Source: Hymenobacter sp. HSC-4F20
GTDB lineage: Bacteria; Bacteroidota; Bacteroidia; Cytophagales; Hymenobacteraceae
Direction: 5' to 3'
Length of the DNA: 64,000 nt
Assembly: GCF_019599275.1 (NCBI RefSeq)
Contig: NZ_JAHZTD010000001.1
Span: 2,214,207-2,278,206, forward strand
Position numbers and translations under genes: made by a program. Below the pieces are notes generated by a model. The model ran no database searches and was not told the origin of the DNA. It worked only from the letters and a program-made list of their open reading frames with translations. Positions 1 through 8,383 of the stretch are shown here, in pieces. Numbering within the stretch: position 1 is the first letter of the stretch; every line of letters begins with the position of its first letter.

Positions 1-729
1 CTGGACAACTACTTCTTCACCCAGAAACCCGCGGCCACTTTTGCGGCTGGTCAGCAGGCGCGGGTGCCGCTGCTGGTGGGCTGGAACTCCCAGGAAATGG
101 GCTACCAGGCCTTGCTGGGCCAACAGCCGCCTACCCCCGAAAACTTCCGCCAGGCCGTGCAAAAGCTCTACGGCGACCAGGCCGAAACCGTCCTGAAGCT
201 CTACCCCGCCGCTACCCCCGAGCAGGCTGAGCAAGCTGCCACCGACCTGGCCGGCGACCGGTTTATCAGCTACAGCACCTGGAAGTGGGCCGACGCGCAC
301 GCCCAAACCGGCGGGCAGCCCGTGTACCGCTACATCTATGCCCGGCCGCGCCCGGCCATGGTCCCCGAAATGGGCAACGCCACTACGGGCCTGGCTGGTG
401 GGGTAGTAAAGCAGTCGGCCGCGGCCCCACCCGCGCCGCCGGCCCGGGGGGCCGTGCACTCCGCCGAAATTGAGTACGCCCTGGGCAACCTGCCCGGTAA
501 CAAGGTGTTTGCCTGGACCCCGGAGGACTACAAAGTATCGGAGACGATGCAGAGCTACTTCGCCAACTTCATTAAAACCGGCAACCCCAACGGGAAGGGC
601 CTACCTACCTGGCCAGCCACTACCCCCGGCCAGGCCTCGCAACTGCTGCGCCTCAACGTAACTACCAAGGCCGAGCCTGAGCAGCACCGCGCCCGCTACC
701 TCTTCCTCGATCAGCAAGCCAGCAAATAG
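1..729 (+). CDS. Carboxylesterase type B, C-terminal part (starts before window)
   Basis: The reading frame is open from the first base, so only the last 242 residues are present. The catalytic His of type B carboxylesterases is recognisable in GAVHSAEIEYALGN, which aligns with the HGYEIEFVFG-type motif of cholinesterases. The later YFANFIKTGNPNG block is the usual C-terminal signature (family WxNFxxTGxPN). The nucleophile serine and the signal peptide lie outside the window. It probably hydrolyses carboxylic esters outside the cytoplasm, as is common for the family, but the substrate cannot be read from the sequence. The stop is TAG at 727-729 and no terminator hairpin follows directly. Confidence 0.85.
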   Translation: MDNYFFTQKPAATFAAGQQARVPLLVGWNSQEMGYQALLGQQPPTPENFRQAVQKLYGDQAETVLKLYPAATPEQAEQAATDLAGDRFISYSTWKWADAHAQTGGQPVYRYIYARPRPAMVPEMGNATTGLAGGVVKQSAAAPPAPPARGAVHSAEIEYALGNLPGNKVFAWTPEDYKVSETMQSYFANFIKTGNPNGKGLPTWPATTPGQASQLLRLNVTTKAEPEQHRARYLFLDQQASK

Positions 730-855
730 CACCGCGAAGCTACTTTTCGGCAACGCGCCGGGCTTGTGGGCGTACATCCTACCAAGCTAGTCCGGGAAGC
801 GAACAGGCTGCTTTGTGTCGGCCGTTAGCTTGCCTGGGCCATCCGTGGTACCTCC

Positions 856-864
856 TAAACTTTG
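856..864 (+). promoter_or_regulatory. Possible -7 element just before a start codon
   Basis: TAAACTTTG ends 4 nt before the ATG at 869. It resembles the Bacteroidetes -7 core TAnnTTTG with one extra base. If used, the transcript would begin at about the ATG, giving a leaderless mRNA. Confidence 0.3.
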
Positions 865-868
865 CCCT

Positions 869-1174
869 ATGAAAATGAAAGCTTCCCCCGTCTGGATTGG
901 AGCCCTGGTAGCTGGTGGCACGGCGGCCTTTTACTTTTGGCAGAAGAAAGACGCCCCCAAAGCCAGTCAGCCGGGTACTGATGCGTTGGCCAATGGCGCT
1001 GCTCCTGCCGCCTCGGCCAGCACGGCGGCCCCCTCTTCTACCTCCAGCTTCCGCACCCCCACCGCCGCAAACGGCCATGTGCGCGACGTAAGCGCCACCG
1101 ACCTGCCCGCCCCGGATACCGGTACCAATTTCACGGTTCAAGGCGACGTGCACGAGCCCAGCAGCAACGGGTAA
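869..1174 (+). CDS. Small membrane-anchored protein, function unknown
   Basis: This 101-residue protein begins MKMKASPVWIG. I chose the ATG at 869 because it directly precedes a single hydrophobic segment (about residues 8-23, WIGALVAGGTAAFYFW) and follows a promoter-like element. The rest is low-complexity, rich in Ala, Ser, Thr and Pro, with no recognisable domain, which suggests an N-terminal membrane anchor with a flexible exported tail. An upstream in-frame ATG at 815 would add 18 residues without hydrophobic character. A strong terminator follows at 1223. I do not recognise a family. Confidence 0.6.
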   Translation: MKMKASPVWIGALVAGGTAAFYFWQKKDAPKASQPGTDALANGAAPAASASTAAPSSTSSFRTPTAANGHVRDVSATDLPAPDTGTNFTVQGDVHEPSSNG

Positions 1175-1222
1175 TCTAGTCAGGCGGCCTGTACGGCTTG
1201 CTTTTTCTTTCCACCTCATATC

Positions 1223-1254
1223 AAAGAAGCCGGGCAGTGTTGCCCGGCTTCTTT
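1223..1254 (+). terminator. Rho-independent terminator
   Basis: A perfect 14-bp inverted repeat (AAAGAAGCCGGGCA at 1223-1236 and its complement at 1241-1254) with a GTGT loop; the 3' arm ends in TTCTTT. It closes the small gene ending at 1174. Confidence 0.8.
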
Positions 1255-1331
1255 GGTTTACCCTGGAGCTGCCTTAGCCGAAAAAACGCTTATTCGGCTA
1301 CCTTTTATATCTGCTTGCTACTATATAATTC

Positions 1332-1359
1332 TTGTTTTGGCTGGCAACCCAGAACTTTG
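1332..1359 (+). promoter_or_regulatory. Candidate dinB promoter
   Basis: TTG at 1332-1334, a 17-nt spacer and GAACTTTG at 1352-1359 fit the Bacteroidetes TTG-(17-19)-TAnnTTTG layout with one mismatch. The expected transcription start near 1366 lies downstream of all upstream in-frame codons, which argues for the GTG start of dinB at 1417. Confidence 0.45.
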
Positions 1360-1416
1360 TACACCCGCTATCCGCACCGGAATCTGCTACCCTCCTCTTT
1401 CGCGCAAACCCTACCC

Positions 1417-2496
1417 GTGGACGCCCCGGAAACCCGCAAAATCATTCACCTCGACATGGATGCCTTCTATGCCTCGGTGGAGCAGCGCGATAATCCCGTG
1501 CTGCGCGGCAAGCCCGTGGCCGTGGGCGGCTCCCGGCAGCGGGGTGTGGTAGCGGCGGCCAGCTACGAGGCGCGGCAGTTTGGGGTGCGCTCGGCCATGC
1601 CTTCCAGCACGGCCCTGCGCAAGTGCCCGGAGCTGCTATTCGTGAAGCCCCGCTTCGAGGTGTACAAAGAGGTTTCGCGCCAGATCCGGGCCATTTTCGC
1701 TGAGTACACGCCCCTGATTGAGCCGCTTTCCCTGGACGAGGCCTACCTCGACGTGACGGAAAACCTGAAGGGTATTGCGCTGGCCACGCAGGTAGCGCGG
1801 GAGATTCGGGCCCGCATCTTTCAGCAAACTCAGCTCACGGCCTCGGCGGGCATTTCCTACAATAAGTTTTTGGCCAAGCTGGCATCCGACTACCGCAAGC
1901 CTAACGGGCAGTTCGTGATTCGGCCCGACCAGGGCATGGCCTTCGTGGAAAAGCTCGGGGTAGGCGAATTTCACGGCATCGGGCCAGCTACGGCCGCGCG
2001 GCTGAATAACCTCGGCATCTTCACCGGCCTCGATTTGCGCCAGCAGACGGAGGCTTTTCTGCGCCAGCACTTCGGCAAGGCCGGCTCCCACTACTACCTC
2101 ATTGCCCGCGCCCAGGACCACCGCCCCGTAGTGGCCGACCGCCTGCGCAAATCCATCGGCTCCGAAACCACTTTCGAGCAAGACTTGCTGACGTGGGAAG
2201 AGCTTGTTGCCGGCCTGCAACCGTGCATTGAATCGGTGTGGCAGCATTGCCAGCGCACGGGGGTGCGGGGGCGCACGGTCACGCTTAAAGTTAAGTACGC
2301 CGACTTTCAGCAAATCACCCGCAGCCGCACCTTATTCGGGCTGGTTCCTACCCCCGAAGCATTTGCCCAACTCAGCCACGAGCTCCTGACCGGCATTCAG
2401 CCCGTCAGCAAAGGCATCCGGCTCCTGGGCGTGTCGCTTTCCAACCTGGAAACGCCGGAAGAAGCCGTAGGTAAGCAACTGGCCCTGCTGCTATAA
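1417..2496 (+). CDS. dinB: DNA polymerase IV (Y-family translesion polymerase)
   Basis: The 359-residue product matches the usual length of about 350. Metal-binding Asp residues are in KIIHLDMDAFYASVEQRD near the N-terminus and in SLDEAYLDVT around residue 110. Next come the SAGISYNKFLAKLASDYRKP block of the palm/thumb, the HhH-like GIGPATAARLNNLGI segment, and a C-terminal little-finger domain. It copies damaged templates error-prone in the cytoplasm. The frame is open up to 1198, but the upstream residues do not resemble DinB. I therefore start at GTG 1417 (MDAPETRKII), 51 nt after the predicted transcription start. It is a stand-alone gene ending in a terminator. Confidence 0.9.
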   Translation: MDAPETRKIIHLDMDAFYASVEQRDNPVLRGKPVAVGGSRQRGVVAAASYEARQFGVRSAMPSSTALRKCPELLFVKPRFEVYKEVSRQIRAIFAEYTPLIEPLSLDEAYLDVTENLKGIALATQVAREIRARIFQQTQLTASAGISYNKFLAKLASDYRKPNGQFVIRPDQGMAFVEKLGVGEFHGIGPATAARLNNLGIFTGLDLRQQTEAFLRQHFGKAGSHYYLIARAQDHRPVVADRLRKSIGSETTFEQDLLTWEELVAGLQPCIESVWQHCQRTGVRGRTVTLKVKYADFQQITRSRTLFGLVPTPEAFAQLSHELLTGIQPVSKGIRLLGVSLSNLETPEEAVGKQLALLL

Positions 2497-2501
2497 ACGC
2501 A

Positions 2502-2533
2502 AAACCGCCCCGACTTGGTAGCCGGGGCGGTTT
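2502..2533. terminator. Bidirectional terminator between convergent genes
   Basis: AAACCGCCCCG (2502-2512) pairs with CGGGGCGGTTT (2523-2533). It lies 6 nt after the dinB stop and 20 nt before the end of the convergent gene, so it can serve both strands. Confidence 0.8.
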
Positions 2534-2552
2534 CAGTGGAAAGCAAGCCGCC

Positions 2553-2876
2553 TTATTTCGGGTCAGCTTTCACTTTCGACTTTTTCTTTTTGTCCTTCAT
2601 TTTTACATCTGAAGGCTTGGTCGTCGTGGGGCTCATGGTGCCCGACGTGCTCGACTGGGTTTCTACCGTAGTGGTGGTAGAAGCGGGGGTAGTCGTGGTT
2701 TGGTTGATAGTCGAACCCGAGGTAGTGCCCTGCATGGGCTGAGTGGGCTGCGTCTGAATAGTGGTGCTCTGCGCGGGCTGCGAAGTCGTGGTGGTCGTGG
2801 TGCTGGTGTTGGTCTGCGCGTTGGCAGCCGTCACGCCAGCGGCAAACACAGCGGCAATGGCAAGTAGCTTTTTCAT
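2553..2876 (-). CDS. Small exported Thr-rich protein
   Basis: The ATG at 2876 gives MKKLLAIAAVFAAGVTAANAQ, a textbook signal peptide cleaved after ANA. The mature part (about 86 residues) is almost entirely Thr, Ser, Gln and Pro, followed by a very basic Lys-rich tail (DVKMKDKKKKSK). Nothing in it looks catalytic. Such short low-complexity periplasmic or surface proteins are common in Hymenobacter relatives and have no assigned role. A frame extension to 2918 exists but would bury the signal peptide, so I reject it. It is convergent with dinB and shares its terminator. Confidence 0.7.
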   Translation of the reverse strand: MKKLLAIAAVFAAGVTAANAQTNTSTTTTTTSQPAQSTTIQTQPTQPMQGTTSGSTINQTTTTPASTTTTVETQSSTSGTMSPTTTKPSDVKMKDKKKKSKVKADPK

Positions 2877-3027
2877 AGCAGGTACATGGGGAGAGTGAAA
2901 CTTAAAAGCCAACCGCACGGCCGGCTTCTGACAGCCTTTAACGAAGCTCGCCCGGGAATGTTGTAATCACCCCCGATTTTGTCCTACTTTCTGCCTTCAC
3001 GCACCGCTGAGCCACGAAAAAAAGCAG

Positions 3028-3972
3028 CTACTTCAGCAACTCGTGCAGCACCGTTTGCATCGAAAACACCCGGTTACCGGCCTCCTGAATTACCAGGGAG
3101 TTGGGCGAGTCCAGAATGGCATCCGACACTTCCACGTTGCGGCGCACCGGTAGGCAGTGCAGAAACTTGGCATCGTGGGTGCTGGTCATGTGCTCGGGCG
3201 TGAGCATCCACGAGGGGTCGTTGCTAAGTACCTGGCCGTACTCCTTGTAGCTGCTCCAGTTCTTGGCCTGCACGAAGTCGGCGCCTTCCAGGGCCTTTTG
3301 CTGGTTGTACTCAATGCGGGCGCCCTTCGTGAACTTAGGGTCCAACTCGTAGCCTTCGGGGTGGGTTATCACGAAATCCACCCAGTCCACTTCCGAGAAC
3401 CAGTCGGCAAAAGAATTAGGCACGCACTGGGGCAAGGCGCGCACGTGCGGGGCCCAGGTCAAGACCACCTTCACGCGCTCCTTCTGCTTGTGCTCCGCCA
3501 CCGTAATCAGGTCAGCAAACGACTGCAACGGGTGCAGGGTGGCGCTTTCCAGGCTGATAACCGGTACGGTAGCGTACTTCAGAATCTTATTGAAGACTTC
3601 TTCGCTGTAGTCGGCCTCCCGGTCCTTGAGCGTGGGGAAGGTGCGCACGCCCAGCACGTCGCAGTACTGGCTCATCACGGCAATGGCTTCCTTGATGTGC
3701 TCCTGGGTGCCCCCGTTCATCACTGCGCCATCGGCCATTTCCAGCGTCCAGGAATCGGCGCCGGCGTTGAGCACCCAGGCTTGCGCCCCGAGGTTATAGG
3801 CCGCCTTAATGGAGCTCAGGCGGGTGCGCAGGCTGGGGTTAAAGAAAATCAGCCCGACGGTCTTGTTACGGCCCAGGTGCTGGTAGCCAAAGGGGTTCTG
3901 CTTAATCTCCAGCGCCTGTTGCAGCAGGGCGCGGTAGTCGGGTACGTCGGCGAACGAGGTGAATTTTTTCAT
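3028..3972 (-). CDS. argF': N-acylornithine carbamoyltransferase (ArgF'-type)
   Basis: This 314-residue transcarbamylase carries the carbamoyl-phosphate site FFNPSLRTR (43-51) and the ornithine-side motif HCLPVRRN (272-279). It is closest to the Bacteroidetes N-succinyl/N-acetylornithine carbamoyltransferases, which carbamoylate the acylated amino acid so that deacylation comes later in the pathway. By my recalled alignment, the residue that sets acyl specificity (Pro90 in the Bacteroides succinyl enzyme, Glu92 in the Xanthomonas acetyl enzyme) is Gln90 here, in GGTQEH. It lies 36 bp downstream of the esterase gene and is the last gene of the long minus-strand arg/car run. Confidence 0.9.
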   Translation of the reverse strand: MKKFTSFADVPDYRALLQQALEIKQNPFGYQHLGRNKTVGLIFFNPSLRTRLSSIKAAYNLGAQAWVLNAGADSWTLEMADGAVMNGGTQEHIKEAIAVMSQYCDVLGVRTFPTLKDREADYSEEVFNKILKYATVPVISLESATLHPLQSFADLITVAEHKQKERVKVVLTWAPHVRALPQCVPNSFADWFSEVDWVDFVITHPEGYELDPKFTKGARIEYNQQKALEGADFVQAKNWSSYKEYGQVLSNDPSWMLTPEHMTSTHDAKFLHCLPVRRNVEVSDAILDSPNSLVIQEAGNRVFSMQTVLHELLK

Positions 3973-4008
3973 GGAGTACGGGTAGCGCGAAATGCTCGGG
4001 CTACGTGA

Positions 4009-4857
4009 TTACGGTTTTAGCAGCAGTTTGTCCAGCAGGCGCTCCAGGGCTTTATCCCCGCCCGGCGCGTAAATGATGCCGTGGGAGCCCGTGGGCTGCG
4101 CTTCCAGCTGCCAGCCGGGCGCTTCCGCCCGGTGCTCGTTGTAGGTGGCCATTACGTTTTTGTAGCGGAACAAGCTGTCGTTTTGCGCGTGCAGCGAATA
4201 AAACGGCTGCTGGCCCAGCCGCCGGAAATCAATCGGGCCGATGTCCAGCCGGGGCCGGGCCGATACAGTGTAGTAGCCGGCAAACAGCTCCGGGTGATGG
4301 TCGGCAAACCAGAAGGTGGCCGTGCCGCCGTTCGAAAACCCGCCCAGGTACACCTGCTTGTCGTTGATGTGGTAGTGCTGCTTGGTTTCGCCCAGCACCT
4401 TCACCACGGCCTCGAAGGCGACGGGCTGATTTGCCCAGCCGAAGGTTTTGCGGCCAAACGGGAACAGCACCAACGCCTGATACTTCTCGGCCAGCTTGAA
4501 GATGGCTTCGTCGACGAAATCCGGGTCCTTGTATTCGAAGTTCTTTAGGCTCACCACGCCCCCGTGCAAGTACACAATCAGGCGCGTAGCCACCTTGGGA
4601 TTGTACGATTTGGGCACGTACACCACGTAAGGCAGCCGCACGGTATCGACCTGCGTGAAGTAGAGCGCGTGCCCTGGAGTCGGGTGCGCAAACCCTTTGC
4701 GGCCCCTCGTCGGCACTGCTTTGGCGGTAGTCATTTGCACCCAGCGCGTTTCCACCTGCCGAATACTGTCGGCACGGGAGAGTTTTTGGGCCTGTACAGG
4801 CACCCGGGCGGAGCTCAGCAGTGCTAGCAGGAATACAGCTAATCGGACAAGGTTCAT
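4009..4857 (-). CDS. Secreted alpha/beta-hydrolase esterase, PHB-depolymerase/Esterase D-like
   Basis: A signal peptide (MNLVRLAVFLLALLSS...VQA) precedes an alpha/beta-hydrolase fold. The oxyanion strand is LIVYLHGGV, the nucleophile elbow is GFSNGG (family GxSxG), and the late TGSHGIIY block probably supplies the catalytic His. The length, about 280 residues, fits the poly(3-hydroxybutyrate) depolymerase/feruloyl esterase-like group. It should act on esters in the periplasm or outside the cell; the substrate is unknown. An ATG three codons upstream (4866) is equally possible. It lies between carB and argF' although it has no obvious arginine role. Confidence 0.8.
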   Translation of the reverse strand: MNLVRLAVFLLALLSSARVPVQAQKLSRADSIRQVETRWVQMTTAKAVPTRGRKGFAHPTPGHALYFTQVDTVRLPYVVYVPKSYNPKVATRLIVYLHGGVVSLKNFEYKDPDFVDEAIFKLAEKYQALVLFPFGRKTFGWANQPVAFEAVVKVLGETKQHYHINDKQVYLGGFSNGGTATFWFADHHPELFAGYYTVSARPRLDIGPIDFRRLGQQPFYSLHAQNDSLFRYKNVMATYNEHRAEAPGWQLEAQPTGSHGIIYAPGGDKALERLLDKLLLKP

Positions 4858-4891
4858 CGTTTGCAATTGGCCTACTTATCGTTTGCTGCTA

Positions 4892-4899
4892 CGAAGGTA
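4892..4899 (-). promoter_or_regulatory. Candidate -7 promoter element for the esterase gene
   Basis: On the minus strand this reads TACCTTCG, a one-mismatch version of TAnnTTTG, 34 nt before the ATG at 4857. It would let the esterase and argF' be transcribed independently of carB. No clear -33 TTG is visible. Confidence 0.35.
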
Positions 4900-4933
4900 A
4901 GGCGTTGCAGAACAGCCGAAAAAATTAGAACGC

Positions 4934-5022
4934 CATGCTGAGCGCAGCCGAAGCATCTCTACTGGGATCGTCCTCACGAGAGGAGGTACTATCAGTAGAG
5001 ATGCTTCGACAAGCTCAGCATG
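4934..5022. repeat. Intergenic palindromic element (CATGCTGAGC family)
   Basis: Left arm 4934-4964 begins CATGCTGAGCGCAGCCGAAG and ends ATCTCTACTG. The complement of the right arm (4993-5022) reads CATGCTGAGCTTGTCGAAGC...ATCTCTACTG. The arms differ only in a 6-7 nt block, and the loop is 28 nt. It fills the gap between carB and the esterase. A related half copy is at 9178 and a related full copy at 27757. Confidence 0.85.
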
Positions 5023-5057
5023 ACGGTCTTATGTACTACAAGCCTACTACTTGCCGG

Positions 5058-8000
5058 CTACATCGCCTTATACTCGTTCCAGCTCTTGATCTTCAGGTCC
5101 TTCATTTCCAGCTTGCAGAAGGCCTGGATGAAGGCTTTGGCCAAGCGGGCGTTAGTGAGCAGCGGGATGCCGAAGTCGATGGCGGTACGGCGAATTTTGT
5201 AGTCGTTGTCCAGCTCGCCCTTCGACAGGTTCTTCGGGATGTTGATGACCAGGTCGATCTTCTTCTCCTTGAGGTAGGTTAGCACGTTGGGCTCCTGGTA
5301 GTCGTCGGGCCAGAACAGCAGGCTGCTGGGAATGCCGTTTTCGGCGAAGAAGCGGTGCGTACCCTGCGTGGCGTAGATGGTGTAGCCCTTCTTCACCAGT
5401 AACTCTACGGCCGCGAGCAACGCCACTTTCGACTTGATCGGCCCCCCGGAAATCAGTACCGACTGCTGCGGAATCTTGTAACCCACGCTCAGCATCGACT
5501 TCAGCAGGGCTTCCTCGGCGGTGTCGCCCAGGCAGCCTACCTCGCCGGTGCTCACCATGTCTACGCGCAGCACGGGGTCGGCGCCGGGCAGGCGGGTGAA
5601 CGAGAACTGCGGGGCTTTCACGCCCACGAAGGGCAGGTCGTACACCCGCTCACTCTCGTCGCGGGCCACTTTCTTGCCTAGTAGCACCTGCGTGGCCTTT
5701 TTGATCAGGTTATTGCCCGATACTTTCGACACGAAGGGGTAGCTGCGTGAGGCGCGGATGTTGCACTCAATCACCCGGATTTCACCGTTTTTATCCAGGA
5801 ACTGGATGTTGAACGGCCCACTGATTTCGTAGCGCTTGGCAATCTTCTCGGCAATGGTTTTCAGCTTCCGGATCGTGCGCACGTACACCTTCTGGGGCGG
5901 GTAGTACATGGTAGCGTCGCCGGAGTGTACACCGGCAAACTCCACGTGCTCAGAAATGGCATAGCTCACGATTTCGCCCTTGTCGGCCACCGCGTCCAGC
6001 TCAATTTCCTTGGCATCCTGCATAAACTCCGATACCACTACCGGGTACTCGGCGCTTACCTCCACGGCAGCTTTCAGGAAGGCCTCCATCTCAAACGCGT
6101 TGGAAACCACGTTCATAGAAGCTCCCGACAGCACGTAGCTTGGCCGGATCAGCACGGGGTAGCCTACCTCCCCCACAAACTCAAACATGGCGTCCAGAGA
6201 GGTCAGCTCCTTCCAGCGGGGCTGAGCAATGCCCAGCTCATCCATGATGCTCGAGAACTTGTGGCGGTTCTCAGCCTCGTCAATGCGGGCCGGAGCCGTA
6301 CCTAAAATGGGGGCCTTGGCATCGGCCAGACGGGTAGCGAGGTTGTTTGGAATCTGGCCACCAGTAGAGAGAATGACACCCTCCGGCTGCTCAAACTCCA
6401 GAATGTCCATCACCCGCTCGAAGCTCAACTCCTCGAAGTACAGCCGGTCCGACACGTCGTAGTCGGTAGAAACAGTTTCGGGGTTGTAGTTGATGATGAT
6501 GGTTTTGTAACCCTCTTCGGCGGCCGTCTGCACGGCATTCACGCCGCACCAGTCGAACTCCACGGAGCTACCGATGCGGTACACACCCGAGCCCAGCACC
6601 ATAATAGACTTATCAGTTTCCGGCTGCAGGTCGTTCTCGGTGCCGTGGTAGGTGCTGTAGAGGTAGTTGGTTTTGGCCGGGAATTCAGCCGCCAGCGTGT
6701 CAATCTGCTTGATGACGGGTAGTACGCCCAGGGCCTTGCGGCGGGCACGCACCAGCAGCTCGTCGGCTTTCACGTCGCCTTGGCCCAGCAGCTTCACCGC
6801 AATTTGCTGGTCCGAAAAACCGGCTTTTTTGACCTCGCGCAGTAGGCCAGTTTCCAGAGCATCGACGCCGCTACCGCGCTTAGCAGCTAGCTGGTTGCTC
6901 AGCTCGAAAATGGTGTACAGACGCTGCAGGAACCAGTGGTCAATCTTGGTCAGATCGTGCACTTGATTCAGGGTATAGCCAGCCTCAAACGCCAGGTTAA
7001 TGGCGAAGATGCGCTCCTCGTTCGGCTCGCTCAGCAGCTTGTCGATGGTCGCATTGTCCACCTCCTCGGGCTTGTTGGCCACGAAGCCGCGCTTGCCGGT
7101 GTCCAGCATGCGTAGGCCCTTCTGAATAGCTTCCTCGAAGGATTTGCCAATGGCCATCACCTCGCCCACGCTCTTCATGGCCGAGCCAATCTGCCGGTTC
7201 ACACCTTCAAATTTGCCTAGGTCCCAGCGCGGCAGCTTTACTACCACGTAGTCCAAGGCCGGCTCGAAGAAGGCCGAAGTAGTCTGCGTCACGCTGTTTT
7301 TCAGCTCCGACAAAGAGTAGCCCAGGCTCAGCTTGGCCGCTACAAAGGCCAGCGGGTATCCCGTAGCCTTGGAAGCTAGTGCCGAGGAGCGCGACAAACG
7401 GGCATTCACCTCAATCACGCGGTAGTCCTCCGACACGGGGTCGAGGGCGTACTGAATGTTACACTCACCTACAATGCCGAGGTGGCGGATGGTTTTGATG
7501 CCGATGCTGCGCAGCTTATGGTACTCGCGGTTGCTCAAGGTCTGCGACGGAGCTACCACGATGCTCTCCCCGGTGTGGATGCCGATGGGGTCGAAGTTCT
7601 CCATGTTGCAGACCGTGATGCAGTTGTCGTACTGGTCGCGTACCACTTCGTACTCCACTTCCTTCCAGCCCTTCAGCGACTCTTCCACCAGAATCTGGTC
7701 AGAAGTCGTGAAGGATTTCTGGACGAGGGCCCGTAGTTCGTCCATGTTATTGGCGAAACCACTACCTAGGCCACCCAGCGCAAACGCCGCCCGCACGATG
7801 ATGGGGAAACCGATTTTCTCGGCCGCGGCCACCGCATCTTCCATGGTCGTTACGGCCACGCTGCGGGCCGAAAGCACCCCAATCTGGTCGAGCTTCTCCT
7901 TGAAAATGTCCCGGTCCTCAGTGTCGATGATGCTTTGCACGGGCGTGCCCAGCACCTTCACGTTGTACTTCTCAAACACGCCAGCACGGAACAGGGCCAC

Positions 8001-8288
8001 GGCGCAGTTCAGGGCCGTCTGGCCACCAAACGCTACCAGAATACCATCGGGCTGCTCCTTCTTGATGACTTCCTCCACGAAGTAGGGCGTCACAGGCAGG
8101 AAATACACGTCGTCGGCAATGTTATCCGACGTCTGTACGGTGGCGATGTTGGGGTTGATGAGGATGGTGCGGATGCCTTCCTCCTTTAGCGCCTTGAGGG
8201 CCTGGGAGCCGGAGTAGTCGAACTCACCGGCCTCGCCAATTTTCAGCGCGCCGGAACCGAGGATGAGAACTTTCTGTGGTTTTTCCAT
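5058..8288 (-). CDS. carB: Carbamoyl-phosphate synthase, large subunit
   Basis: The 1076 residues match the E. coli length. The first ATP-grasp half begins KVLILGSGALKIGEAGEFDY, and the second repeats the pattern at IMVLGSGVYRIGSSVEFDWC. The C-terminus is an MGS-like allosteric domain (GGPIKSKVALLAAVELLVKK and following). With CarA it makes carbamoyl phosphate from bicarbonate, ATP and glutamine-derived ammonia, feeding the carbamoyltransferase encoded downstream and also pyrimidine synthesis. It is separated from carA by two small genes, which is unusual. The start ATG at 8288 directly precedes the conserved EKPQKVLILG. Confidence 0.97.
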   Translation of the reverse strand: MEKPQKVLILGSGALKIGEAGEFDYSGSQALKALKEEGIRTILINPNIATVQTSDNIADDVYFLPVTPYFVEEVIKKEQPDGILVAFGGQTALNCAVALFRAGVFEKYNVKVLGTPVQSIIDTEDRDIFKEKLDQIGVLSARSVAVTTMEDAVAAAEKIGFPIIVRAAFALGGLGSGFANNMDELRALVQKSFTTSDQILVEESLKGWKEVEYEVVRDQYDNCITVCNMENFDPIGIHTGESIVVAPSQTLSNREYHKLRSIGIKTIRHLGIVGECNIQYALDPVSEDYRVIEVNARLSRSSALASKATGYPLAFVAAKLSLGYSLSELKNSVTQTTSAFFEPALDYVVVKLPRWDLGKFEGVNRQIGSAMKSVGEVMAIGKSFEEAIQKGLRMLDTGKRGFVANKPEEVDNATIDKLLSEPNEERIFAINLAFEAGYTLNQVHDLTKIDHWFLQRLYTIFELSNQLAAKRGSGVDALETGLLREVKKAGFSDQQIAVKLLGQGDVKADELLVRARRKALGVLPVIKQIDTLAAEFPAKTNYLYSTYHGTENDLQPETDKSIMVLGSGVYRIGSSVEFDWCGVNAVQTAAEEGYKTIIINYNPETVSTDYDVSDRLYFEELSFERVMDILEFEQPEGVILSTGGQIPNNLATRLADAKAPILGTAPARIDEAENRHKFSSIMDELGIAQPRWKELTSLDAMFEFVGEVGYPVLIRPSYVLSGASMNVVSNAFEMEAFLKAAVEVSAEYPVVVSEFMQDAKEIELDAVADKGEIVSYAISEHVEFAGVHSGDATMYYPPQKVYVRTIRKLKTIAEKIAKRYEISGPFNIQFLDKNGEIRVIECNIRASRSYPFVSKVSGNNLIKKATQVLLGKKVARDESERVYDLPFVGVKAPQFSFTRLPGADPVLRVDMVSTGEVGCLGDTAEEALLKSMLSVGYKIPQQSVLISGGPIKSKVALLAAVELLVKKGYTIYATQGTHRFFAENGIPSSLLFWPDDYQEPNVLTYLKEKKIDLVINIPKNLSKGELDNDYKIRRTAIDFGIPLLTNARLAKAFIQAFCKLEMKDLKIKSWNEYKAM

Positions 8289-8383
8289 TCTAGGGGTTAG
8301 GGTAACAGGCCGCTGGTGCGGTCATGTTAAAAGGCAGTCGTGCTAGGCCGGCTACAGCCGGTGGTTTATGTGGTAGAGTAGTT

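Noticed and set aside
1198..1416. Upstream extension of dinB
   Set aside because: The residues do not resemble DinB, the segment contains the terminator of the previous gene, and the likely promoter lies within it.
3157..4008. Plus-strand open frame of 283 codons opposite argF'
   Set aside because: Shadow of argF'; the product is His/Val/Gln-rich without any domain.
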